Shown: piece after piece, positions 15,699-26,088 of the stretch
Position numbering within the stretch: the stretch's first letter is position 1
Layout: each line of letters opens with the position of its first letter
Source: Chryseobacterium sp. W4I1
GTDB taxonomy: Bacteria > Bacteroidota > Bacteroidia > Flavobacteriales > Weeksellaceae
Assembly: GCF_030816115.1 (NCBI RefSeq)
Contig: NZ_JAUSXQ010000001.1
Span: forward strand, 3,162,001-3,226,000
Direction: 5' to 3'
DNA length: 64,000 nt
The notes under the pieces: model-generated
Database searches by the model: none
What the model was told of the DNA's origin: nothing
What the model saw: the letters and a program-made list of their open reading frames with translations, nothing else
Program-made: the position numbers and the translations under genes

Positions 15699-17986
15699 TG
15701 AAAAATAAATTTAATATATATTATAAATATTTGTTCGCTTCAGGATTTGCCGCGGTTAGTCTCTCATGCAGCAATACCAAATTCCTGAAGGAAGGTCAGA
15801 TGCTATACACGGGAGCTGAAGTGAAAATTGAAAATGACAGTCTTTCAAAAAGCGAAAAGAAAGAACTTAAATCAGCACTAGAGGACAATTTAGTTCCCAA
15901 ACCCAATTCTACCCTATTGGGTCTCCGCCCGAAATTATATTTCTATAACATTGCTAAAGAACCGAAAAAAGATAAGGGCTTTAATTACTGGCTGAAATAC
16001 AAGGTAGGTGAAAAACCTGTTTTACTAGGTGATGTAGACCGTGAATTCAACAGGAAGATCATTGAAAATTATTCTGAAAACAAAGGGTATTTTAATGCAA
16101 AAGCGACGTATGATACGGTTTCTAAAAATAAAAAAGCACAGGTAATTTATACTCTAAGACCTGGCGGAAGATATATCGTAAGCGATGTGAAGTTTCAAAA
16201 AGATTCCACACTCGTCAATAGTGAGATTCAGAATTTAACGAACAAAACATTACTTAAATCTGGAAAACCTTTTGATCTGGACGTTATCAAGAATGAAAGA
16301 GAACGTATTGATAATGGTTTAAAAGAAAGAGGATTCTACTATTTCAGTCCTGACAATATTATTGTTCAGGCAGACAGTACGGTGAGCAAAAATCACAAGG
16401 TTGAGCTTAACGTAAAATTAAAAGAAGATACGCCTGACCTGGCAACGGAACAGTTCAGCATTGACAAGGTAATTGTTTTCCCGAATTATAACATTCAGGA
16501 TGTAAAAAGAGGGAAATACAGCGTTCCCATGAATTCGGATTCTTTATCTAAATATGCTTATGAGGATATTTATGTCATTGATCCCCAACATAAATTCAAA
16601 CCGAAAATCTTCGACCGGGCTTTATATTTTAAGAAAGGAGATCTTTATAACCGCACCAATCATAACCTTACCCTGAACCGGTTGATCAGTTTGGGTGTTT
16701 TCAAATTTGTAAAGAATGAGTTTATTGTTTCCGATTCATTAAAGCATCAGTTTGATGCCTATTATTTACTGACCCCAAGACAGATTCAGTCGCTTAGGCT
16801 GGAAGCTTTGGGACGAACCAATTCTGCCAATTATGCCGGTAGCGAATTGAATTTAAACTGGACACACCGAAATTTTTTCAGAGGGGCAGAACAGTTTAAA
16901 GCATCTGTTTACGGAGCCTTTGATTTTCAGATGGGAGGCCAGGAAAATGCTAAAAATTTATTTCGTGCAGGAACGAATGTCCAGCTTTCCATTCCAAGAA
17001 TTGTAGCCCCTTTCCGTTTCAATTCTTCGAGTGCTTTTGTTCCGAGAACGAATATTACTTTAGGATATGAATTTCAAAACCGCACCCAATTTTATACGCT
17101 TAATAATTTTACGGCTTCATTTGGGTATGTGTGGAAAGAAAATGCAAAAAAAGAACATGATCTGAAGGTGATTGACATTACCCTCGTTTCTCCTGCCAAG
17201 GTAACGGACGAGTTTCGTGCGCAAGCTACCACTCCTGCTGCAAGAAGAGTTGTTGAAAAGCAGCTTATTTTCGGACCAACTTACTCGTATACCTATACCA
17301 ATACGATGCTTCCTATAACGAATACGATCTATTATAAGGGAACTTTGGATCTGGCAGGAAATATTACCGGTCTGGTAACGGGTGCGAATGTGAAAAACGA
17401 TAAGGAGAAAAAAATATTCGGGGTTCCGTTCAGTCAATATGCAAAAATGGAACATGATTTCAGGTTCTATCATAAATTTACAGAGAAAAGTTCTTTAGCC
17501 ACCCGGTTTATCGGAGGAATTGCCTATCCGTATGGAAATTCAGAATTCATTCCTTTCTCTAAACAATTTTTTGCAGGAGGAAGTAACAGTATCCGTGCTT
17601 TCCGTGCAAGAACTTTAGGTCCGGGAAGCTTTGATCCAAGAACTGTTGAACCCAATATTATAATAGATCAGGCGGGAGATATCAAGCTGGAACTCAATGC
17701 GGAATACCGTGCCAATATTTATAAATTTTTAAATGTAGCAGCCTTTGTTGATGCCGGAAACGTATGGCTGATAAATGATGATAAAGACAGACTGGGTGCA
17801 AAATTTTCAAAAGAATTTTTGAGCGAAGTTGCCGTTGGAGCCGGAGTTGGTCTAAGACTTGATTTCTCTATCTTAATTTTAAGACTGGATCTTGCCATGC
17901 CATTGAGGGTTCCTTATTATGAAAAAGGTGACCGTTGGGCATTTGATAAGATCAATTTCGGAGATTCAAACTGGGAGAAAAGATAA
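15698..17986 (+). CDS. tamL: BamA/TamA-family outer membrane lipoprotein (TamL)
   Basis: 762 residues. The N-terminus has a lipobox-like cysteine (FAAVSLSCSNTKFLKEG, Cys about residue 24), which is the mark of TamL, the lipidated TamA of Bacteroidota. POTRA-like segments occupy roughly residues 100-330 (PGGRYIVSDVKFQKDS, ERGFYYFSPDNI). The C-terminal half is a 16-strand Omp85 barrel with the conserved FFAGGSNSIRAFRARTLGPG (the lid-loop RGF-like motif) and a final strand ending NWEKR. It partners TamB, with which its reading frame overlaps by one base. Confidence 0.93.
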   Translation: MKNKFNIYYKYLFASGFAAVSLSCSNTKFLKEGQMLYTGAEVKIENDSLSKSEKKELKSALEDNLVPKPNSTLLGLRPKLYFYNIAKEPKKDKGFNYWLKYKVGEKPVLLGDVDREFNRKIIENYSENKGYFNAKATYDTVSKNKKAQVIYTLRPGGRYIVSDVKFQKDSTLVNSEIQNLTNKTLLKSGKPFDLDVIKNERERIDNGLKERGFYYFSPDNIIVQADSTVSKNHKVELNVKLKEDTPDLATEQFSIDKVIVFPNYNIQDVKRGKYSVPMNSDSLSKYAYEDIYVIDPQHKFKPKIFDRALYFKKGDLYNRTNHNLTLNRLISLGVFKFVKNEFIVSDSLKHQFDAYYLLTPRQIQSLRLEALGRTNSANYAGSELNLNWTHRNFFRGAEQFKASVYGAFDFQMGGQENAKNLFRAGTNVQLSIPRIVAPFRFNSSSAFVPRTNITLGYEFQNRTQFYTLNNFTASFGYVWKENAKKEHDLKVIDITLVSPAKVTDEFRAQATTPAARRVVEKQLIFGPTYSYTYTNTMLPITNTIYYKGTLDLAGNITGLVTGANVKNDKEKKIFGVPFSQYAKMEHDFRFYHKFTEKSSLATRFIGGIAYPYGNSEFIPFSKQFFAGGSNSIRAFRARTLGPGSFDPRTVEPNIIIDQAGDIKLELNAEYRANIYKFLNVAAFVDAGNVWLINDDKDRLGAKFSKEFLSEVAVGAGVGLRLDFSILILRLDLAMPLRVPYYEKGDRWAFDKINFGDSNWEKR

Positions 17987-18024
17987 TTTAGTTTTAAACA
18001 TAGCCATCGGATATCCTTTCTAAT

Positions 18025-18952
18025 ATGATTAATAATATCAAATTTTTCTGGGAGGTTCTTAAAGAAACCTTCGCTGAGTGGAACAGTTCTACCGCATCAA
18101 AAGATTCGGCCAGCCTTGCCTATTATGCGATTTTTTCTATTCCGGGATTATTGATTATTATTATCTGGATCGCAGGAAATTTCTTCGGTGAGGAAGCGAT
18201 CCGGGGGGAGATCAGTAACCAGATCAGCGGATTGATGGGAGCTGATGTCGCTAAAAGTATTGAAGGAATGATTGCCGGTGCTCTTATTGACAAACAGAAT
18301 ATCTTTATGAAAATAGTGGGTATCGGATCTTTAGTTTTCGGTTCCACGACTCTTTTTTTTCAGCTGCAGCATACTTTAAATACCCTTTGGGATGTAGAAG
18401 CTGCACCTAAAAAAGCGTTTGTGAAATTTCTTTTAGACCGTGCCAATTCTTTAGGAATGATTCTTATTCTAGGTTTTTTTACTGATGATTACCATGATCT
18501 TATCTTCGATGATAAGTCTCTTTAACAACTGGATCACCAATTATTTTGGCCTTGAAACCTATATGCTGGTGGAGTTTGTAAATTTCGGGATTGGTTTTGT
18601 GCTGGTCATGCTATTATTTGCGTTGATGTTCAAGGTGCTCCCTGATGTACATATCAGCTGGAAACCCGTATGGAAAGGGGCCTTACTGACCACCATTTTA
18701 TTTACACTGGGTAAATTTTTACTAAGCTTATATTTTGGTAATTTCAAACCTACTTCTGCGTTTGGTACCGCAGGAACTGTGATTTTAATTATGATGTGGA
18801 TCAATTATTCCTGTATGCTTGTCTTTTTCGGAGCAGAGTTTACAAAAGTCTATAATTACAAAAAGGGATATAAGATTATTCTTTCTAAACATGCGAAATG
18901 GAGTGCTGCAAAGCTATATAAGGAAAGCCAGGAGATCACCGAGGGTAAATAA
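18025..18952 (+). pseudogene. YihY/BrkB-family inner membrane protein, disrupted by a one-base frameshift
   Basis: The first frame gives 150 residues typical of YihY (SASLAYYAIFSIPGLLIIII; VFGSTTLFFQLQHTLNTLWD; ILILGFF) and then 14 unrelated residues to a stop. The continuation (LLMITMILSSMISLFNNW ... FGTAGTVILIMMWINYSCM) is in the +1 frame. The break is the run of seven T at 18474-18480; six T would restore one frame of about 308 residues. This could be a true mutation, phase slippage or a sequencing error in a homopolymer. The family has six membrane spans and an unsettled function (once called ribonuclease BN). It follows tamL by 38 bases. Confidence 0.85.
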
Positions 18953-19001
18953 GCTGACAGTTGACATTTAACAACTTAATTATTACTATTTTTAACAGCA
19001 T

Positions 19002-19040
19002 AAAAAAGCCTCCCAGTATTTTTAGGAGGCCTTATTTTTT
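19002..19040. terminator. Bidirectional terminator between the YihY gene and argS
   Basis: AAGCCTCC ... GGAGGCcTT stem with an 11-base loop, flanked by A runs on the left and T runs on the right, so it can serve both converging genes. Confidence 0.75.
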
Positions 19041-20799
19041 ACATTCTGTTTACCGTTTTTATACCCAGTAACGCTAAGGATTTTTTAATCGTCTTGGCGG
19101 TCAGGTCTGATAGGTTTAGACGGAACTGTTTCAAATTCTCATCTTCCAGTTTTAGGATGATATTACTTTGGTAGAATGAATTATAAGATTTAGCTAAATC
19201 ATACACATAATTGGCTACTAAAGCCGGACTCAATACTTCCGCTGCTCTTTCTACAATTGTTTTATAGTTGGCCAGCAACATAATCAATTCCTTTTCAAAT
19301 GCATTCAAATCAACCTCTGAAATTTCTTTATACTGATAATCTGCTTTTGCCAGTAAAGACTGCGTACGTGCATAGGTATACTGAATGAATGGGCCTGTAT
19401 TACCATTAAATTCAATACTTTCTGCCGGGTTAAAGAGCATTTTCTTTTTTGGATCTACTTTCAGCATGAAATATTTTAATGCTCCCATACCAATAATTTC
19501 GTAAGAAGCTACTTTTGCATCTTCCGAAAGACCTTCAAGCTTACCTTGTTCTATAGCTTTTAACTTTGCTGTTTCGTGCATCTCTGCCATAAGATCATCA
19601 GCATCTACAACAGTTCCTTCACGTGATTTCATTTTGCCTTCAGGAAGTTCTACCATTCCGTAAGAAAGATGGAATAACTGATCTGCCCAAGAATATCCCA
19701 GCTTCTTCATGATTTTGAATAAAACCTGGAAATGATAATCCTGCTCGTTTCCAACTGTATAAATCAATTTCTGAATATCATTTTGCTTAAAGCGTTCAAC
19801 GGCCGTTCCAAGATCCTGAGTCATATAAACCGAAGTTCCGTCTGAACGGAGCAGCAGCTTCTGATCAAGACCTTCATCGGTAAGGTCGCACCATACGGAG
19901 CCGTCTTCTTTCTGATAAAGAATGCCTTTCTCCAATCCTTCCTGGATTAGATCTTTTCCTAAAATATAAGTATTGCTCTCATACTGAACCTGGTCAAAAT
20001 CTACTCCAAGTCTCTGATACGTTTCGTTAAATCCTTTATAAACCCAGGAATTCATTTCTTTCCACAGATCTCTTACTCTCTCATCTCCGTTTTCCCAGTC
20101 GATAAGCATTTTCTGCGCTTCTTTGATCAGGGGAGCCTCTTTTTTAGCCTGCTCTTCTTCTATTCCCTGTCCTACAAGTTCAGCAATTTCTTTTTTATAG
20201 TTCTTGTCAAATTCTACATAATAGTTCCCTACAAACTTATCTCCTTTTGTGTCGGTAGTTTCCGCAGTCTCTCCATGCCCAAATTTCTCCCAAGCCAGCA
20301 TTGATTTACAGATATGAATTCCTCTGTCATTAATGATCTGAGATTTGATCACCTCATATCCTACTTCTTTAAGAATCTGCGCAACAGAAAAGCCCAATAA
20401 ATTATTTCTGACATGCCCCAGGTGTAGTGGTTTGTTGGTATTTGGGGAAGAATATTCAACCATCACCGTTGAATTTTTCTTTTCTATGACATCAAAGCCG
20501 GTGCTCACAGATGTGAAGTTATCCACAAAGAGCTGGTTCTTTACTTTAACATTAAGGAACCCTTTTACCACATTAAAGCTTTCAAACATATCTGACTGTT
20601 CCGTCAAAGCTTCACCCAATTCAACGCCAATACGTTCCGGATTTTTTTTCAGCTGTTTTACCAATGGAAATGTTACAATAGTAAAATCACCTTCAAATTC
20701 CGTCTTATTTTCCTGAATCTCCAGATTGATTTCTTTTAACTGATATACATTTAAAATAACCTCGGAAAGTTTCTTTTCTATAATATCTTTAATATTCAT
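19039..20799 (-). CDS. argS: Arginyl-tRNA synthetase
   Basis: 586 residues, a class I synthetase that charges tRNA-Arg. The N-terminal domain is followed by the HIGH-type motif near residue 123 (SSPNTNKPLHLGHVRNNLLG), the KMSK-like region PEGKMKSREGTVVDADDL and a C-terminal helical DALR anticodon-binding domain ending GIKTVNRM. Length is normal for the enzyme. It is transcribed alone, converging on the YihY gene. Confidence 0.97.
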   Translation of the reverse strand: MNIKDIIEKKLSEVILNVYQLKEINLEIQENKTEFEGDFTIVTFPLVKQLKKNPERIGVELGEALTEQSDMFESFNVVKGFLNVKVKNQLFVDNFTSVSTGFDVIEKKNSTVMVEYSSPNTNKPLHLGHVRNNLLGFSVAQILKEVGYEVIKSQIINDRGIHICKSMLAWEKFGHGETAETTDTKGDKFVGNYYVEFDKNYKKEIAELVGQGIEEEQAKKEAPLIKEAQKMLIDWENGDERVRDLWKEMNSWVYKGFNETYQRLGVDFDQVQYESNTYILGKDLIQEGLEKGILYQKEDGSVWCDLTDEGLDQKLLLRSDGTSVYMTQDLGTAVERFKQNDIQKLIYTVGNEQDYHFQVLFKIMKKLGYSWADQLFHLSYGMVELPEGKMKSREGTVVDADDLMAEMHETAKLKAIEQGKLEGLSEDAKVASYEIIGMGALKYFMLKVDPKKKMLFNPAESIEFNGNTGPFIQYTYARTQSLLAKADYQYKEISEVDLNAFEKELIMLLANYKTIVERAAEVLSPALVANYVYDLAKSYNSFYQSNIILKLEDENLKQFRLNLSDLTAKTIKKSLALLGIKTVNRM

Positions 20800-20877
20800 G
20801 TGTATATATTACTTTTTAAAGGCCAAGTGGAATGGCCTGCTTTATATCAAAATTTTAAAGTACAAATATACGGAAAT

Positions 20878-20900
20878 AAAAAAACCGCCCGAAAGCGGTC
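20878..20900 (-). terminator. Terminator after the susD-like gene
   Basis: On the minus strand GACCGC and GCGGT form a short GC stem followed by seven T, about 30 bases past the stop codon. Confidence 0.65.
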
Positions 20901-20928
20901 TTTGATATGAATGTTAAATATATATTTT

Positions 20929-22353
20929 TTAGTTAATGTCCCAGAATACTTTGTTAGCCTGTACGTCTCCTGTTGCAGCTCCCCATTGTGCTACAGCAGC
21001 TTGTGTTCTGTGATCATTGTTTACACTGGTCTCATTTACTGGATAAGGCATTCTTAAAGGTACAGCTCTAGAACCTGGCTTAACAAAAGTTCTAAAATCT
21101 AATCTTCTTGAGAATTCCCAAGCTTCAAAACCTCTATTGTATGCAGCTATCCAAGCCTGATTTCCGATTTTCTGTTTCCATGTACCAGGTAAAGTAGCAT
21201 AATTATTGGCAGCTAAATAAGCAGTTTGTTCAGCAGGTGATACCCCCCAAAAATCTAAAGATGCCTGAATTCCTGCCGTAAAATGAGTAGCAGCAGTTCC
21301 ACCCACAGAGTATCCTCTTTCCGCAGCTTCTGCAAGCATAAATCTAGTTTCTGCAGCATCAAATAAATAAGCCATACTATCTGCCACTAAAAAGCTATCC
21401 TGTACGTGAGAGAAATCTGCAAATACATTTTGCTTACCATATAAACCTCCTACATAAGCCCCGTCTTTAGTTGTAAAATATTTAGGTCTTCTTGGATCAT
21501 TCGATGCATTCAGTACATTCACAAATGTATTTGCCGGAATAAAATCATTTCTACCGCTCGTAACCATTTCTTGATATACTGGACTTGTAAATTGTCCAGA
21601 AGAACTAAATTTAAGACCTATATTCTGTGAATTTGCCAGCACAACTCCTTTTGAATATGCACTTTCAACGGTTGTTTTTGCTAAAGCACCATTTACATCG
21701 GCTAAATTAAGCCCCATTCTAAGTTTAAGGGTATTTAAGAATAGTTTTACTTTCTCATTGTTACCTCCAAAAATAGGGTCAAAAGATCCAAATCCTGCAG
21801 ATGAATTTGACTCCAGAGCAGTTAGAGCGGCATCTGCTCTTTTAATCAGATCAGCATAAATTGTCTTAGCATCATCATAAGCTGGAGTAGGATATTTATC
21901 TACCTGAATAGCCTGTGAATATGGGACATTTCCGTAAGTATCTACTAGGGTAGCAAAGATATAAATTTCTAAGGCTTCAATGACAGCTATTCTGCTTGCT
22001 TTAAGTGAAGCATCGGAAAGAGCATTCGTTGAATTTCTTGCCAGTTCCAGTTTTGTCATCTGAGAATACATCCTGTTCCAGTTATTATCAGGTACACTTC
22101 GTTTTACCAGATTATAAACAGCTTCATCTATATATTGGGTCTCTGTCCATTGTTGAGTAAAGAATCTATAGTTGTTAAAATTTACGCTAGGAGTTGTCAT
22201 CTGTGAAACCAAGCCCACACTTGCAGATGTAAACATAACCTCAGTATTTACTACAGATGGTTCTGTTGGATTATCATTCAGACTCGTTATGTCTCTCCCG
22301 CACGATGTCAGCACTAGCCCAGCAGCAAAAAGACTTATTATTATTTTTTTCAT
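20929..22353 (-). CDS. SusD/RagB-family nutrient-binding outer membrane lipoprotein
   Basis: 474 residues. A lipoprotein signal (KKIIISLFAAGLVLTSCGRD, Cys about residue 18) is followed by the SusD fold: a tetratricopeptide-like helical core (TKLELARNSTNALSD; IAVIEALEIYIFATLVDTYG; VPYSQAIQ) and the family motif AETRFMLAEAAERG. It sits on the cell surface and acts as the lid over its SusC partner. The gene lies 11 bases after susC. No glycoside hydrolase, sulfatase or sensor is nearby, so the cargo (glycan, peptide or other) is unknown. The sequence is of the SusD-like_2 subgroup, often linked to peptides or small substrates. Confidence 0.92.
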   Translation of the reverse strand: MKKIIISLFAAGLVLTSCGRDITSLNDNPTEPSVVNTEVMFTSASVGLVSQMTTPSVNFNNYRFFTQQWTETQYIDEAVYNLVKRSVPDNNWNRMYSQMTKLELARNSTNALSDASLKASRIAVIEALEIYIFATLVDTYGNVPYSQAIQVDKYPTPAYDDAKTIYADLIKRADAALTALESNSSAGFGSFDPIFGGNNEKVKLFLNTLKLRMGLNLADVNGALAKTTVESAYSKGVVLANSQNIGLKFSSSGQFTSPVYQEMVTSGRNDFIPANTFVNVLNASNDPRRPKYFTTKDGAYVGGLYGKQNVFADFSHVQDSFLVADSMAYLFDAAETRFMLAEAAERGYSVGGTAATHFTAGIQASLDFWGVSPAEQTAYLAANNYATLPGTWKQKIGNQAWIAAYNRGFEAWEFSRRLDFRTFVKPGSRAVPLRMPYPVNETSVNNDHRTQAAVAQWGAATGDVQANKVFWDIN

Positions 22354-22364
22354 TGTAATGCAGT

Positions 22365-25300
22365 TTAGAAATTAATTGTAAAATTAGCACCAAAAGTTCT
22401 GGTTGTTGGCATTGCACCAATAGAATAACCTCTGGAAAGGTTTCCTCCATTCACCCCTAAAGAAGATCCTCCTGTGTAACCAGCTTCAGGATCAGCATAA
22501 GGAAGGTTTTTGTGAATGATCCATAGATTTCTTCCAAATATACCAAATTTCATAGATTTAATAAATGTATTGGCATACAAACTTTTCGGTATATCAAAAT
22601 AGATGGCAGCTTCTCTTAATTTAACAAAAGTTGCATCATAGACAAATTGTCTGGAAGGATAATTTGCTGATGCATTTATAGATCCTGTTTCAGAAGGTGC
22701 ATTATCTGCTGATAACGGTACATTGTTCTGAACATACTGCCCGTTTTGCATTACAACACCAGGCAAAATTACACCAGGCTCTCTGATTGCTAATGTTTCA
22801 GGATATAGTCCTGTGTCTGTTCCATAGAGCATATCTCCAGAAAATACATCTCCTCCTTGTTGTCCATCGATAAGGAAAGTGAATGTAAATGCTTTATAGT
22901 TGATACTGTTTCTTACACTCCAAGTCCAATCCGGCATAATGTTACCAATACTATTATTTCTTGAAGTAGTAATCATATAAGCTCCAGTGGTAGGGTCAAT
23001 TACTTTTTGGCCGTCCGGTGAGTAAATAAAATCTGTACCGTGGATTTCTCCATATGGCTTACCTACTTCCGCATTAAATGTTACTGAATTTACTCCGCTT
23101 CCCAACTGTAAATTATTAATTCCTTCGTTAAGGCTTAATACTTTACTTCTGTTGATAGCCCAGTTTATATTCATATCCCATTTAAAGTCAGTACTTTTTA
23201 ATGGAGTCACATTTAACTGTACTTCTATTCCCTTATTTTCCAATTCTCCAGCATTATACCATTTTCTGGTATATCCTGCAGCACCAGAAATAGGAACCAT
23301 TAAGATCTGATCTTTGGAATTAGTCTTATAAGCACTTACGTCAAATCCAATTCTGTTATTAAGGAATCTCGCCTCCATTCCTACTTCTACTTCAGTAGAA
23401 CTTTCAGGTTTTAGATTAGGATTATTTTTATAACTGAACGGATCTACAATAGGAATACCATTGTATAAACTTCTGATATTATAAGTGTCAATCAGTCTAT
23501 AATTGTCTGTCGTCTTACCTACCTGAGCCCAGTTACCTCTAATTTTCCAGAAAGACAGCCAGTTTTGGTTTATAAGATTAGACAATACTACAGAGGCAGA
23601 TACTGATGGATAAAAATAAAGGTTATCATTATCAGGTAAATTTGATGATAAATCTAAACTACCCGTACCTTCTAAAAAGTAAGTATCTTTATATCCCAAT
23701 GAAACCTGGGCATATCCTCTTGGTAATGTAGAAGTAGCTCTATATTCCTGTGCTGGTAAAACCTGACCTGCAGAATTTCTTATTGCGTAAAGACCTGGTA
23801 CGATCAGTCCTTCACCAGATTGATCTGGTTCTGTAGAAGCATCTATAGTTTCTATTACGTTTCGTCTAATAGATGTTCCCAATACCGCTCCTAAACTTAT
23901 TTCATTATCAAATTTCTTGTTATAATTGGCAAATAAATCGAAGTTTAGTTCGTTTGTATATAGATTACTTAAGTAAAATCCTGAAGCAGCATTTAGCTGT
24001 GAAAGGCCAAAAGCTTCTGCCTTACTACCTACAGCTTTTCTTACTTGGTTGGTTTGATAAGCAAAATCCGTAGATACCCTTCCTGTCAGACTGACAGCAT
24101 CAGAAAATTTATAATTTAACATCCCATAACCGAAGAATCTATTTCTACTGTCGCTTTGATAATTTTCGTATCTGTCAAAATATGGGTTATTCCAATATGC
24201 TGGTGCAAAAAAGTGGTCAGGATCACTATACCCATTTAAATTCCAGGTGATATTTTGACCGGTATTATTATATGCATCTCTCAATTCATATATGTCAGTA
24301 TTCGTTTGCCACCATTGTCTGAAACCTGTAAGAATATTATCATTATATCCTGTAGCATTTCTACCTTTAGTATTCTGCATTGTTAAAGACGAATATACTG
24401 TAGCACTAAGTTTATCAGTAACTTTATAATCAAACTTAGCAGAAATTGTATTTTTCTTCTGCTCAGAATTAGGCATTACCCCAGTCGTTAAAAAGTTATT
24501 ATAGTTGATTAAAATACTAGAGGTTTCATTTCCTTTTTCAATAGTAACAGAATTGGAAGTTGTTTGAGCAGCCTGGAAAAAATCAACCGGTGTGTGTTTT
24601 GCTGCTACCCAAGGTGTAGCTTTGTGATACCCTGGAAGTTGTGGATACAATGAATTCCACTGGTATACCATTAAATTAGGATCAAATGCAGTTCCAACGG
24701 ATGCATCATTGTTGGTCCCCACTACTAGGTCATCAATTCCATCTCCATTAACATCAGCATCTAAAAAGCTTGATCCTCCATATCCAGAACCATATTTATT
24801 TTGGTATTTGGCAAATGTTGATTTGTCAATTTCACCGTACTGATATTCAGTTGAAAGAGTTACTCCCCATTCATTATTTTTTCTGGATTTCCCTTTTTTG
24901 GTTGTAATAACTACTACCCCAGCTGATGCTCTTTCACCATATAAGGCAGAAGCAGCAGCACCTTTTAATACGTTAATACTTTCAATATCATTAGGGTTGA
25001 TATCTGATATTGAGTTACCTCCATCAAAGATTGTATAGCTGGAAGAGATAGAACTGTTATTATTACTTACCGGAACACCATCAATTACAAAAAGTGCCTG
25101 GTTATTTCCTCCAATTGATTTCATTCCTCTGATTACCACACTGGAAGCACCACCAAAGTTTGCACTTGTAACAACCTGAACACCTGCAGCCTTACCTGCC
25201 ATTTGGCTAGATAAATTTCCGGTATTGGCACCTTCTCTAAGAACATCTCCTTTGATTTCCTGAGATGCATAACCAAGAGCCTTTTTCTCTCTTTTGATTC

Positions 25301-25427
25301 CCAGTGCAGTTACTACTACACCTTCAATTTCCTTTGTTTTTATAGTATCATTCTTCTGCTGTGCGTTGGCTACAGCAATGGAAGATGATAATACTAAAAC
25401 AAGCAAACTTGCTGTTATTTTCTTCAT
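22365..25427 (-). CDS. SusC/RagA-family TonB-linked outer membrane transporter
   Basis: 1020 residues. After the signal peptide (MKKITASLLVLVLSSSIAVA, cleaved near NAQ) the protein goes directly into a short TonB-box-like stretch (KEIEGVVVTALGIKRE) and the plug domain (SSVVIRGMKSIGGNNQALFV, then ASALYGERASAGVVVITTKK). The N-terminal carboxypeptidase-regulatory-like domain usual in SusC is absent. A 22-strand barrel follows and ends in aromatic FTINF. With SusD it imports an unknown substrate using TonB energy. No hydrolase is next to the pair. Confidence 0.93.
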   Translation of the reverse strand: MKKITASLLVLVLSSSIAVANAQQKNDTIKTKEIEGVVVTALGIKREKKALGYASQEIKGDVLREGANTGNLSSQMAGKAAGVQVVTSANFGGASSVVIRGMKSIGGNNQALFVIDGVPVSNNNSSISSSYTIFDGGNSISDINPNDIESINVLKGAAASALYGERASAGVVVITTKKGKSRKNNEWGVTLSTEYQYGEIDKSTFAKYQNKYGSGYGGSSFLDADVNGDGIDDLVVGTNNDASVGTAFDPNLMVYQWNSLYPQLPGYHKATPWVAAKHTPVDFFQAAQTTSNSVTIEKGNETSSILINYNNFLTTGVMPNSEQKKNTISAKFDYKVTDKLSATVYSSLTMQNTKGRNATGYNDNILTGFRQWWQTNTDIYELRDAYNNTGQNITWNLNGYSDPDHFFAPAYWNNPYFDRYENYQSDSRNRFFGYGMLNYKFSDAVSLTGRVSTDFAYQTNQVRKAVGSKAEAFGLSQLNAASGFYLSNLYTNELNFDLFANYNKKFDNEISLGAVLGTSIRRNVIETIDASTEPDQSGEGLIVPGLYAIRNSAGQVLPAQEYRATSTLPRGYAQVSLGYKDTYFLEGTGSLDLSSNLPDNDNLYFYPSVSASVVLSNLINQNWLSFWKIRGNWAQVGKTTDNYRLIDTYNIRSLYNGIPIVDPFSYKNNPNLKPESSTEVEVGMEARFLNNRIGFDVSAYKTNSKDQILMVPISGAAGYTRKWYNAGELENKGIEVQLNVTPLKSTDFKWDMNINWAINRSKVLSLNEGINNLQLGSGVNSVTFNAEVGKPYGEIHGTDFIYSPDGQKVIDPTTGAYMITTSRNNSIGNIMPDWTWSVRNSINYKAFTFTFLIDGQQGGDVFSGDMLYGTDTGLYPETLAIREPGVILPGVVMQNGQYVQNNVPLSADNAPSETGSINASANYPSRQFVYDATFVKLREAAIYFDIPKSLYANTFIKSMKFGIFGRNLWIIHKNLPYADPEAGYTGGSSLGVNGGNLSRGYSIGAMPTTRTFGANFTINF

Positions 25428-26051
25428 ATCAAATTATAATTTTTGTACATCTACAAATTTGTAAAACTTTCTTAATAATACAAAACAAAATCTTAAAAAA
25501 ATAGCAAATATTCAAAAATCACCAATATTAACACTCAAAAAAATACTAATTTAAGTTAAAACAAAAACAATTAACAAAATAAGAATATATAATCAACATC
25601 TTTTTTCAGGAATTTATAAAATATTTTCAATTGATAGTTTCTATATAAATTTTAGAAAAAGGTAAACATTAATTAACTGATTATCAAATACATTATTACT
25701 TACACTTGAAAAACCAGAGGAATAAAAGCACACAGATACAATGTTACGCATACAATATTTTTAATTCTTTAAAAATGAATTTAAGCTTGGTAAGCGAAAA
25801 GAATTCTCAGATCATAAAGAAAAAGTCTATTAAAATTGGCAATAATAATAACAGTAATACTAGCTTACCGTTTAAATACATTGCCAATCTAAATTTAGAA
25901 ATTGATTCATTAGCAATATATTAAATTGTTGATACACCTGGGCTATATTAGAAGAAGCTTTGTCCAGCAATTAAAATACATTCGTTACTATAGATATATT
26001 AAAATCTTCACTAATTTCAAGGCTAAATTTACAATCAAAATATAATTTCAG
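25428..26051. other. AT-rich intergenic region between susC and rnhB
   Basis: About 620 bases with no convincing gene. It must carry the divergent promoters. A plus-strand frame beginning TTG at 25706 (72 codons, Asn/Lys/Ser-rich) has no ribosome-binding context or recognisable similarity and is not accepted. Confidence 0.4.
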
Positions 26052-26059
26052 TAATTTTG
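26052..26059 (+). promoter_or_regulatory. -7 promoter box of rnhB
   Basis: TAATTTTG matches TAnnTTTG, 30 bases before the start codon. No clear TTG lies at the proper distance upstream. Confidence 0.4.
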
Positions 26060-26088
26060 CAAATCATTTATGAAATATAAAAAATCTC

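Noticed and set aside
25706..25924. 72-codon frame with TTG start upstream of rnhB
   Set aside because: Low-complexity Asn/Lys/Ser composition, no promoter box at a sensible distance, no recognised similarity; treated as chance in AT-rich DNA.
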